Part shown: in pieces, positions 1 to 6,015 of the stretch
Position numbering within the stretch: the first letter of the stretch is position 1
How the letters are laid out: every line of letters starts with the position of its first letter
Assembly (NCBI GenBank): GCA_024687845.1
Contig: JAILEL010000408.1
Span: 1-6,817 of the forward strand
Source: Eubacterium sp.
GTDB taxonomy: Bacteria > Bacillota_A > Clostridia > Lachnospirales > Lachnospiraceae
DNA: 6,817 nt
Reading direction: 5' to 3'
The notes under the pieces: generated by a model
What the model was told of the DNA's origin: nothing
The model's input: only the letters and a program-made list of their open reading frames with translations
Databases searched by the model: none
Made by a program: the position numbers and the translations under genes

Positions 1-421
1 AGATTCACCTATGGCTCCATTAAAAGCGTATGAGAATTCTGATAGTTTTAAGATTTACCTTTCTGACGTGGGACTGCTGTGTAGTATTTGCCATTTAAAC
101 TATAAAGATCTTTTAGCTGATGTCAGCAACATTTATAAAGGTGCTGTTATAGAGAATTATGTTCTTGGGCAGATAAAATCTAAGTATGAAGATGTATATT
201 ATTACAAACCGGCTGAAAATATGGAGATTGATCTTATTGTAGAAATAGACGAAGATATAATTCCGATAGAAATTAAGTCAGGAAGACATAAGAGATCTAC
301 CAGTTTGAATAATTATCGTTCAAAGTTTAGTCCTGAATATGTAATCAGAATATCAGAGAATAATTTTGGATTTGTCGATGGGATTAAATCAGTTCCGCTA
401 TATGCAGTATTTTGTATATAA
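1..421 (+). CDS. C-terminal part of an AAA ATPase with DUF4143 domain (5' end outside the window)
   Basis: This is the tail of a gene that begins upstream. The frame is open from base 2, and the ATG at base 11 lies in the middle of a conserved domain, so it is not the true start. Counting from that Met, the segment F13-KIYLSDVGLL matches the 'FKlYllDvGLL' signature of DUF4143, the C-terminal domain of a large family of bacterial AAA+ ATPases. The rest has the layout of a PD-(D/E)XK nuclease-like fold: E48 in GAVIENYV, D74 in EIDLIVEID, and E87/K89 in PIEIKSG. It ends with the usual 'PLYAVF' strand. Family members are normally around 400 residues, so most of the protein, including the Walker A and B ATPase part, is missing here. 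The cellular role of this family is poorly known; whether this copy is intact cannot be judged. It stands alone, separated from the next gene by a palindrome. Confidence 0.85.
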   Translation, partial: DSPMAPLKAYENSDSFKIYLSDVGLLCSICHLNYKDLLADVSNIYKGAVIENYVLGQIKSKYEDVYYYKPAENMEIDLIVEIDEDIIPIEIKSGRHKRSTSLNNYRSKFSPEYVIRISENNFGFVDGIKSVPLYAVFCI

Positions 422-444
422 GGAAGTGTATGAAGCTATTGAAT

Positions 445-499
445 ATGCCCGGTCTTTTTAGTACCTTGTGCTTACAAGATACGAAAGGAAATCGGGCAT
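445..499. repeat. 55-base imperfect palindrome (long stem-loop)
   Basis: The outer arms ATGCCCG (445-451) and CGGGCAT (493-499) are perfect reverse complements. Pairing continues inward with a G-T pair, a T-A pair, a mismatch, then a T-rich tract (455-459) against AAAGG. A second helix caps it: GTA-c-CTTGT (461-469) pairs with ACAAG-a-TAC (474-482) around a GCTT loop, with one C/A mismatch. It sits 24 bases after the stop of the DUF4143 gene. It lacks a T-run after the 3' arm on either strand, so it is not a classical intrinsic terminator. It could be a small dispersed palindromic element (REP or MITE type), a processing hairpin or a weak transcript end; the sequence alone does not decide. 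Confidence 0.6.
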
Positions 500-509
500 G
501 ATTTATAAG

Positions 510-515
510 TATAAT
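510..515 (+). promoter_or_regulatory. Possible -10 element (TATAAT) upstream of the HAD gene
   Basis: A perfect TATAAT lies 22 bases before the HAD start codon, just after the palindrome. No recognisable -35 box lies 16-18 bases upstream, where the sequence is purine-rich, and there is no TG extension. The implied leader would be only about 16 bases, which would leave the nearest GGAG (517-520) before or at the transcript start. In an AT-rich gap such a hexamer can occur by chance, so this is tentative. Confidence 0.3.
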
Positions 516-537
516 AGGAGTAATAAAAGCGATAGAA

Positions 538-1269
538 ATGTATCATAATTTTTTATTTGATTTAGATCAGACGCTGCTTGATTTTCATGCATCGGAGCGT
601 AAGGCGTTGGAAATGGTAATAACATCAAATGGCTTAAAGTACACAGAAGAATGTTATGAACATTTTAAAGCTTACAACAAGTCTCTTTGGCTTGAACTTG
701 AAAAAGGTATTATCTCAAGAAGCGAACTTTTTACCCGAAGATTTAAAGATATTCTTGAGTTCTGTGAAGGTGATAGTTAGAATATCAATCCGTTAAAAGT
801 AAACGAAGAATTCATCTTTACTATGTCGCAAAATGGTGTGCTCCTGGAAGGGGCGGATACATTTCTGGCAAAGCTTAAAAATAGCATTAAGGATGCCAGA
901 TGTTATATAATATCAAATGGTGCGACTATAAATGCTGAGGGCAGAATCAGATCGACAGGACTGGATAAATACTTCGAAAAGGTTTACGTCAGCGAATGGA
1001 TGGGGGTGGCTAAGCCATCAAAAGAGTTTTTTGACATGGTTATTGAAGGCGTTGATGAACCAAAGGAAACCTGTATTGTAATAGGTGATTCCCTTACTTC
1101 TGATATGCTTGGTGCAAAAAATGCATCAATTGCCTCGGTTTGGTTTATGCCTGAAGGCGATATCGAAATGGCAAAAAAAACTTATGATATAGATTACTCT
1201 GCTTCGTCTTTTGATCAACTGTATGAAGTGCTTTTGGAGTGGACATCAAAACAAAATAGAAAAGTGTAA
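538..1269 (+). pseudogene. YjjG-like HAD-family phosphatase interrupted by one in-frame TAG stop
   Basis: Reading straight through gives a 243-codon frame with the complete HAD phosphatase motif set: motif I FDLDQT (nucleophile D8, acid D10), motif II ISNG (S126), motif III K159 in AKPSKEFF, and motif IV IGDSLTSD (D184, D189). Length, the helical cap after motif I and the 'NKSLWLELEKG' segment fit the YjjG/noncanonical pyrimidine nucleotidase branch, which dephosphorylates small phosphometabolites such as nucleoside monophosphates. Codon 81 (778-780) is TAG, and the frame continues undisturbed on both sides. The first piece (80 residues) has motif I only. The second, from an internal ATG at 823, lacks motif I and has no Shine-Dalgarno before it, so neither piece should be active alone. 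The stop falls in the cap/linker. With no other damage, the lesion is recent, a sequencing error, or read through. The start at 538 has a weak ribosome site: GGAG lies 17 bases away. Confidence 0.85.
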
Positions 1270-1307
1270 ATGAAAAAAGTTAAAAGAAGAAGAGAACTGA
1301 GGATAAA

Positions 1308-1976
1308 ATGATGAAACGTATACTTGTGCTTGAGGATGAGAAAAACATTAGAGAAGAGATTTTAATACTGCTAGGGACCTCCGGATATAATGCAGAATCT
1401 GTCACCAGCTTCGAGAATTCGGTTGAGGAAATACTTAGTTCTGCGCCGGATATGGTTTTGCTGGACATCAATCTTCCATATAAAAATGGTAAGGACATCC
1501 TGCGGGAGGTCAGACAAAAATCAGATGTGCCGGTGATAATGGTTACCAGCAGTGATGCACAGCGGGACGAACTGATTTCTATGGGTTATGGCGCGGATGA
1601 CTATATTACAAAGCCTTATAATCCGACGCTTCTTCTGCTTCGTATCGGAAATATATTCAAAAGGCTTGGCGGAAATGCAGAGCTTGGAGAGTATCAGGGA
1701 GTCAGGATAGATTTCAGACGTAGTATAATAATCAGTAAGGATGGAACAGAAACTGTTATTTCTAAAAATGAGATGCTGATATTGTCATTTCTCTATAATC
1801 ATAAGGGGCAGATTGTCAGTCGTGATGAGCTAATGACAGATCTCTGGAATAATAGTGAGTATCTAAATGACAATGCACTTACCGTAAATATCAGCAGACT
1901 CAGAAGCAAACTGGCTGAAGCAGGAGTTTCAAATGCGATAGAAACCCGTAAGGGACAGGGCTATATACTTCTTTGA
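1308..1976 (+). CDS. OmpR/PhoB-family response regulator of a Bce-type system
   Basis: This 222-residue cytoplasmic regulator has a receiver domain (about 1-115) and a winged-helix DNA-binding domain (about 125-222). The receiver shows the acidic pair E9/D10, phosphoacceptor D53 in LLDINLP, T80 in IMVTSSD and K102 in YITKPY. The DNA-binding part ends with the typical 'LTVNISRLRSKL' recognition helix and 'IETRKGQGYIL' wing. Two adjacent ATG codons (1308 and 1311) are possible starts. The AGGA at 1300-1303 is 4 bases from the first and 7 from the second, so 1311 is slightly better placed and the protein may be one residue shorter. The kinase gene follows after 28 bases, so the two are very likely cotranscribed. 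By analogy with BceR and VirR it should bind the TTACA-N4-TGTAA repeat at 3114-3129 and activate the transporter genes. The family is certain; the target is inferred from context and the operator match. Confidence 0.95.
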   Translation: MMKRILVLEDEKNIREEILILLGTSGYNAESVTSFENSVEEILSSAPDMVLLDINLPYKNGKDILREVRQKSDVPVIMVTSSDAQRDELISMGYGADDYITKPYNPTLLLLRIGNIFKRLGGNAELGEYQGVRIDFRRSIIISKDGTETVISKNEMLILSFLYNHKGQIVSRDELMTDLWNNSEYLNDNALTVNISRLRSKLAEAGVSNAIETRKGQGYILL

Positions 1977-2004
1977 TAAAATTATAATTTTATATTAAGA
2001 AAAA

Positions 2005-3075
2005 ATGACAATTAAAAGTTATCTTAAAGACAAAATAGTAGAGATAATACTGGTAGCGGTTATATGCGTGATAATTATATGGCTTCTGCTGGTATTTAAA
2101 GTTAACCTGGTTGCAAGTTCACTTATAACCGGGCTTTTTTTGGTGTCATGGATAAGCATATTCATATATGACTATAAAAGGAAGAAACACTTTTATAATG
2201 GGCTTCAGGAAAATATTTTAAAGATGGATAAAGCCTATCTGGTTCTTGAAACATTGGAGAAGCCGGATTTTCTGGAGGGACAGCTTATAGCAGATGCTCT
2301 TTATGAGATAGATAAATCTATGGCGGAAAATGTGGCACTATATCAGAAGAATAACAAGGATTTTTCCGAATACATTGAAATGTGGCTTCATGAGGTTAAG
2401 CTGCCATTATCTGCAATCAGTTTAAAACTGCATAACCTGCTTCAACAGAAACCTTTGGTTGATACAGAATATAAGAAGCTTCTTGCAGAAACCAGAAGAA
2501 TAGAATCACTGGTTAATCAAGTACTGTATTATGTGAGGTCCGGAAGTATGGAGAAGGATTATCATATCTCCAAAATCTCCGTAGCTGAGCTTATTCATGA
2601 GACAGCTATGACTTACCGAGAAAATCTTCAGGATAATGAGATGAATCTCCTGATAGAAACCGGTGAAATGGATATAAATAAAACAATTGTCAATACAGAT
2701 CAGAAATGGTTTACATTTATTATGGGACAGCTGATTTCAAACAGTATCAAATATAAGAAAACTGAGGGAGATTCTTTTGTAAAGATAGTTGTCAGATCTG
2801 AGAATGAGTATGATAAGGAACAGGAAAGCAGTATAGAGATCACTCTTGAGGATAACGGTATCGGCATTCCTGAAGAGGATTTAAACCGTGTGTTTGAAAA
2901 AACCTTCACCGGATTCAATGGAGATGGAAGGACGAAGTCTACCGGAATGGGACTGTATATAGTAAAGGAGCTTTGCAGGAAGCTGGGACACACGGTTAGT
3001 ATCGAATCGAAACAGGGTGAGTGGACCAGAGTAAGTATAATAATAAAAAATGATGAGTTTTATGAGGTGGTGTGA
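2005..3075 (+). CDS. BceS-like intramembrane-sensing histidine kinase
   Basis: This 356-residue membrane kinase should phosphorylate the regulator encoded just upstream. Two hydrophobic helices (about 11-31 and 38-55) are joined by a loop of only about six residues, so it has no extracellular sensor domain. That is the hallmark of intramembrane-sensing kinases, which in Bce systems take their signal from the partner ABC transporter. The phosphoacceptor is H129 in MWLHEVKLPLSA. The ATP-binding domain shows N246 in the N box (QLISNSIKYK), DNGIGI at 283-288 (G1 box), an F-box-like VFEKTFTGFNG and STGMGLYIV at 312-320 (G2 box). All catalytic elements are present, and the length is normal for the family. 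The start at ATG 2005 has only a weak purine stretch (AAGAAAAA) before it, in an AT-only gap containing the palindrome AAAATTATAATTTT (1978-1991). Its yield may therefore be lower than that of the regulator. Confidence 0.95.
   Translation: MTIKSYLKDKIVEIILVAVICVIIIWLLLVFKVNLVASSLITGLFLVSWISIFIYDYKRKKHFYNGLQENILKMDKAYLVLETLEKPDFLEGQLIADALYEIDKSMAENVALYQKNNKDFSEYIEMWLHEVKLPLSAISLKLHNLLQQKPLVDTEYKKLLAETRRIESLVNQVLYYVRSGSMEKDYHISKISVAELIHETAMTYRENLQDNEMNLLIETGEMDINKTIVNTDQKWFTFIMGQLISNSIKYKKTEGDSFVKIVVRSENEYDKEQESSIEITLEDNGIGIPEEDLNRVFEKTFTGFNGDGRTKSTGMGLYIVKELCRKLGHTVSIESKQGEWTRVSIIIKNDEFYEVV
2106..2141 (+). terminator. Terminator-like hairpin plus T-run inside the kinase gene
   Basis: CCTGGTT (2106-2112) can pair with AACCGGG (2127-2133) over seven positions (one G-T) around a 14-base loop. 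It is followed, after one C, by seven consecutive T residues (2135-2141). This is the layout of an intrinsic terminator, but it lies within codons 34-46 of the kinase gene, at the loop and second membrane helix. The large loop makes the stem modest, so at most partial termination is expected. Membrane-helix codons (Phe, Leu) often produce T-runs by chance, so confidence is low. Confidence 0.25.
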
Positions 3076-3113
3076 AGATACCTGACTGATCAAGGTTTGA
3101 ATTCTGAACCAAC

Positions 3114-3129
3114 ATTACAACTTTGTAAT
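3114..3129. promoter_or_regulatory. BceR/VirR-type operator upstream of the ABC transporter genes
   Basis: The 16 bases ATTACAACTTTGTAAT form a perfect 7-2-7 inverted repeat and contain TTACA-N4-TGTAA. That fits exactly the TNACA-N4-TGTAA consensus known for BceR-like regulators and the similar VirR box of Listeria. The centre is about 91 bases before the ATPase start codon, in the 137-base gap between kinase and ATPase genes, which is where transporter operators of Bce modules are usually found. The upstream response regulator is the obvious ligand. The repeat is seen directly; its use by this regulator is inferred from the family consensus and position. Confidence 0.8.
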
Positions 3130-3155
3130 ATTAAGTAATATACGAAAAACGACGA

Positions 3156-3200
3156 CCTCTTTCATAAAATGTATGATGTTACAAAATCATGAAAAAGAGG
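3156..3200 (+). promoter_or_regulatory. Stem-loop overlapping the first Shine-Dalgarno of the ATPase gene
   Basis: CCTCTTT (3156-3162) is fully complementary to AAAGAGG (3194-3200). The next three bases CAT (3163-3165) pair with ATG (3189-3191) if two A residues are bulged. The 3' arm includes the GAGG of the sequence GAGGTGA (3197-3203), which lies nine bases before the ATG and is the better of two ribosome-site candidates. The other, AGAGGA at 3204-3209, lies outside the stem. The hairpin could mask translation only if the transcript starts upstream of 3156. With the favoured -10 at 3172-3177 its left arm would not be in the RNA. The structure is visible; a function is doubtful. Confidence 0.3.
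3172..3177 (+). promoter_or_regulatory. Probable -10 element (TATGAT) of the transporter promoter
   Basis: TATGAT differs from TATAAT at one position. A transcript starting about seven bases downstream (near 3184) would have a leader of about 30 bases carrying the Shine-Dalgarno. The -35 region (near 3149-3154, ACGACG) does not resemble TTGACA, as expected for a promoter that needs an activator. The operator centre would then lie near -62, a reasonable place for an OmpR-family activator. A competing TAATAT at 3136-3141 would put the operator over the core promoter, so it is less likely. Confidence 0.45.
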
Positions 3201-3212
3201 TGAAGAGGAATA

Positions 3213-3980
3213 ATGGAAGCATTATTAAAAATTGATACAATCGAAAAATACTACGGAAGCAAGTCATCTCTCACTAAAGCTATCGATGGAATAAGTTTTG
3301 AGGTAGATGAGGGAGAGTTCGTAGCAATTATGGGTGCCAGCGGAAGTGGGAAGACTACACTCCTTAATTGTATCTCAACTATTGATAAGGTGACATCAGG
3401 GCATATCTACGTGGCTGGAAAGGATATTACAAAGTTGAAGGGAAATGCTTTGAATAAGTTCAGACGAGAGGAGCTTGGATTTATATTTCAGGATTTCAAT
3501 CTTCTGGATACAATGACAGCCTATGAGAATATTGCGCTGGCACTTTCTATTCAGGGAGTCGGTGCTACTAAGATTGATGAAAAGATAAAGGGTATTTCTG
3601 AGTCGCTGGGGATTGAAGAGGTACTAAGTAAATATCCATATCAGATGAGTGGTGGTCAGAAGCAGAGAGTTGCAGCTGCCAGAGCTATCATCACTAATCC
3701 TAAACTGGTATTAGCGGATGAACCAACAGGTGCTCTTGACTCTAAGTCCAGTAAAATGCTTCTGGAGAGCTTCAAATATCTGAATGAATCTATCCCGGCT
3801 ACCATACTAATGGTAACACACGATGCATTTACTGCTTCATATGCTAAGAGAGTTATTTTTATAAAAGACGGAAGTCTGTTTAATGAGATCATTCGTGGAG
3901 GTAAGACCAGAAAAGAATTCTTCAACGAAATCATAGATGTTATCTCTCTGTTAGGAGGTGACGTTGGCGATGCTCTTTAA
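3213..3980 (+). CDS. BceA-like ABC transporter ATP-binding protein
   Basis: This 255-residue ATPase powers and gates the partner permease encoded next, at the cytoplasmic face of the membrane. All nucleotide-binding motifs are intact: Walker A GASGSGKT (41-48), Q-loop Q93 in FIFQDFNLLD, signature MSGGQ (145-149), Walker B LVLADE (165-170), D-loop ALDS (174-177) and switch H203 in VTHD. The 'NLLDTMTAYENIALAL' segment and the roughly 30-residue tail after the switch region are typical of the MacB/LolD-like class that pairs with FtsX-fold permeases, and of BceA/peptide-7-exporter members in particular. The start ATG is preceded by GAGGTGA (nine bases away) and AGAGGA (closer). Its last 11 bases overlap the permease start in a different frame, a strong sign of coupled translation. 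Together with BceB it should confer resistance to, and report on, a cell-wall-targeting peptide antibiotic; the specific compound is unknown. Confidence 0.95.
   Translation: MEALLKIDTIEKYYGSKSSLTKAIDGISFEVDEGEFVAIMGASGSGKTTLLNCISTIDKVTSGHIYVAGKDITKLKGNALNKFRREELGFIFQDFNLLDTMTAYENIALALSIQGVGATKIDEKIKGISESLGIEEVLSKYPYQMSGGQKQRVAAARAIITNPKLVLADEPTGALDSKSSKMLLESFKYLNESIPATILMVTHDAFTASYAKRVIFIKDGSLFNEIIRGGKTRKEFFNEIIDVISLLGGDVGDAL
3953..3961 (+). promoter_or_regulatory. Ribosome binding site that fixes the permease start
   Basis: AGGAGGTGA is a near-perfect match to the anti-Shine-Dalgarno complement and lies inside the end of the ATPase gene. It is eight bases before the ATG at 3970. A GTG at 3958-3960 is in frame but is part of this site itself, so it cannot be the initiation codon that the site serves. 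Confidence 0.85.
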
Positions 3981-6015
3981 ATTAGCGATAAAAAATATCA
4001 GAAAAAGTGTGAAGGATTATTCAATCTATTTCTTCACGCTGGTAATCGGAGTAATTATATTCTATATTTTCAATGCACTTGATTCACAGACTGCAATGCT
4101 GAATGTATCACAATCCACTAAAGCCATTCTGGTTTTAATGAATACATTTCTCAGCGGAGTCAGTGTGTTTGTAGCAGTAGTACTTGGGGCACTTATTATC
4201 TATGCCAGTAATTTCCTTATTAAGAGAAGAAAAAAGGAATTCGGAGTATATCTTACTTTGGGAATGAGCAAGCGTCGTATGTCTACGATTCTACTTGCGG
4301 AGACTTTTCTTATAGGTACTATATCTCTCGCAATTGGTCTTCTTCTTGGAATTGTATTATCACAGTTCATGAGTGTTGCGGTAGCAAATATGTTCGAAGC
4401 GGATATGAGCAGCTTCGCCTTTGTATTCTCAGCCAAGGCGGCTGTAAAAACTATCATATTTTTCGGAATCATGTATGTGGTGGTAATGATCTTCAATACT
4501 GTTTCAGTTGGAAGATGCAAGCTTATCGATCTGCTTTATGGAGAGAAGAAAAGTGAGCAGCTTAAAGTACGTAATCCGATCCTTTGTCTTGTGATTTTTG
4601 CTGTCTCCGTAGTTGTTCTTGGAAGAGCATATTATCTTGTGACCTCAGGTTTTAATGTTGATCAGATATTTACCCCTAAGGACCTGATAAAGGTTATTGT
4701 TATGGGAGCGGTTTCTACATTTTTTATCTTCTGGTCAGTTTCCGGAAGTATTCTTACCGTTGCTACAAAGATGAAGGGTGTATATTTTAAGAAATTGAAT
4801 AGTTTTACACTTAGGCAGTTCAGCAGTAAGGCTAATACCATGGTAATGTCAATGACTGTAATATGTCTGATGCTGTTTCTGACTATTGTTCTTCTTGGCA
4901 GTGCTATAAGTTTGACACGTTCTATGAATCAGAACATAAAAAAGCTGCTTCCGAAGGATATTCAGATGGTTTCTGAAGTGTCTGTTTCCGGAAAGGATAT
5001 AGAGACAGCTCTCACAGAAAATGGTTTTGAAACTGATAGGCTGAAGGATGTAGTGAGTTATAATTGTTATGATCCGGAAGGGCTAACCATGGGGGACACT
5101 ATGGGTGAATATATAGAGTCTACCCTTAATATGTATAACTTTGTTACTGAGGATTCGGACGAAACTGTTATGGCCCTTTCTGAATATAATAAGTTTGCTA
5201 AGTCATTCGGGAATGAAACTATTGAACTTGAAGATGATGAGTATGGAGTGGTATGCTCACTGGATTCAGTAGTAAAAGCAAGAAATAATGCATTAGCATC
5301 CGGAAGAACAATCAATTATAGAGGAAAAGAACTAAGACCTGCTTACTCAGAGTGTAAGCTGGGAGAAGTTCAGCTTACAATAAACCGGATTAATGAAGGA
5401 GTGATAATTGTTCCGGATAGCGCAGTTGAAGGTGCTAAGGTACTTGAAAACTATATAGTTGCAGATTATGTGGCAGATACTCCTGAGGCCAGAAAAGAGA
5501 TGGAGAAGTACGTTGATAAATTTGTTGAGACTAATTTTCAAAGGAAGGATATCTCGCAGGATGACTGGTATTTCTTCTATACAACAAAGGATGTACAGAA
5601 AGCCGGTTCTATAGGACTTGGTGCTATGGCTACATTTGTCAGCTTATATGTGGGAATTATATTCCTTATTGCCAGTGCTGCAGTATTATCACTTAAGGAG
5701 CTTTCGGAATCGGCTGATAATATAGAACGCTTTGCAGTTCTTCGAAGAATAGGTACAGATGAGAAGATGATCAATAAAGCACTGTTCAAGCAGATAGGTA
5801 TGTTTTTCTTCTTCCCAATGCTGCTGGCGGTTATCCATTCAATATTCGGATTAATAGCCTCCAGCAGGATACTCGCGATATTTGTATCAGACGGAATGGG
5901 CTTTGCAATATTTGTAACATCACTTATAATTGTAGCTATCTATGGAGGCTATTTCCTGGTGACATATTTTACCAGCAAGAGAATTATAGGAGGCGAAGGT
6001 ACTGCATATGAGTAA
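3970..6015 (+). CDS. BceB-like ABC transporter permease
   Basis: This 681-residue membrane protein starts at ATG 3970, set by the ribosome site just upstream. Ten hydrophobic segments are visible at about 18-36, 62-83, 107-132, 159-179, 203-219, 239-262, 291-314, 549-575, 607-628 and 642-668. A hydrophilic stretch of roughly 235 residues (315-548) lies between helices 7 and 8. This is the BceB layout: an FtsX-type unit at helices 2-4 (including 'NFLIKRRKKEFGVYLTLGMS'), a large extracellular domain that contributes ligand specificity, and a second FtsX-like unit at the C-terminus ('NIERFAVLRRIGTDEKMI'). Known members bind lipid-II-cycle-targeting peptides such as bacitracin or lantibiotics, free the target and pass the signal to the kinase. 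The extracellular domain is the fast-evolving part, and I cannot assign a substrate from it. It overlaps the ATPase gene by 11 bases and the HD gene by 8, so all three are likely one operon. Confidence 0.93.
   Translation: MLFKLAIKNIRKSVKDYSIYFFTLVIGVIIFYIFNALDSQTAMLNVSQSTKAILVLMNTFLSGVSVFVAVVLGALIIYASNFLIKRRKKEFGVYLTLGMSKRRMSTILLAETFLIGTISLAIGLLLGIVLSQFMSVAVANMFEADMSSFAFVFSAKAAVKTIIFFGIMYVVVMIFNTVSVGRCKLIDLLYGEKKSEQLKVRNPILCLVIFAVSVVVLGRAYYLVTSGFNVDQIFTPKDLIKVIVMGAVSTFFIFWSVSGSILTVATKMKGVYFKKLNSFTLRQFSSKANTMVMSMTVICLMLFLTIVLLGSAISLTRSMNQNIKKLLPKDIQMVSEVSVSGKDIETALTENGFETDRLKDVVSYNCYDPEGLTMGDTMGEYIESTLNMYNFVTEDSDETVMALSEYNKFAKSFGNETIELEDDEYGVVCSLDSVVKARNNALASGRTINYRGKELRPAYSECKLGEVQLTINRINEGVIIVPDSAVEGAKVLENYIVADYVADTPEARKEMEKYVDKFVETNFQRKDISQDDWYFFYTTKDVQKAGSIGLGAMATFVSLYVGIIFLIASAAVLSLKELSESADNIERFAVLRRIGTDEKMINKALFKQIGMFFFFPMLLAVIHSIFGLIASSRILAIFVSDGMGFAIFVTSLIIVAIYGGYFLVTYFTSKRIIGGEGTAYE

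Noticed and set aside
823..1269. The second HAD piece as an independent gene starting at ATG 823
   Set aside because: It lacks catalytic motif I and a ribosome binding site, and is in the same frame as the first piece, so it is the rest of one interrupted gene.
1240..1270. Possible promoter for the response regulator (TGGACA at 1240-1245, TGTAAA at 1265-1270)
   Set aside because: The spacing is 19 bases and the -10 match is only 4 of 6, so it cannot be told apart from chance in AT-rich DNA.
1978..1991. AAAATTATAATTTT palindrome between regulator and kinase genes
   Set aside because: It consists only of A and T, gives a very weak hairpin with no usable loop, and such palindromes are expected in AT-rich gaps.
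3094..3110. GGTT...AACC hairpin after the kinase gene as a terminator
   Set aside because: It has only four paired bases around a nine-base loop and no T-run follows.
3958..3969. GTG at 3958 as the start of the BceB-like permease (four extra residues)
   Set aside because: This GTG is part of the Shine-Dalgarno AGGAGGTGA; the ATG at 3970 has ideal spacing and gives the usual family N-terminus.
4200..4520. Reverse-strand open frame of 106 codons within the permease gene
   Set aside because: It is antisense to membrane-helix codons of a clear gene, shows no ribosome site or recognisable domain, and is best seen as a shadow frame; the other minus-strand frames are the same.
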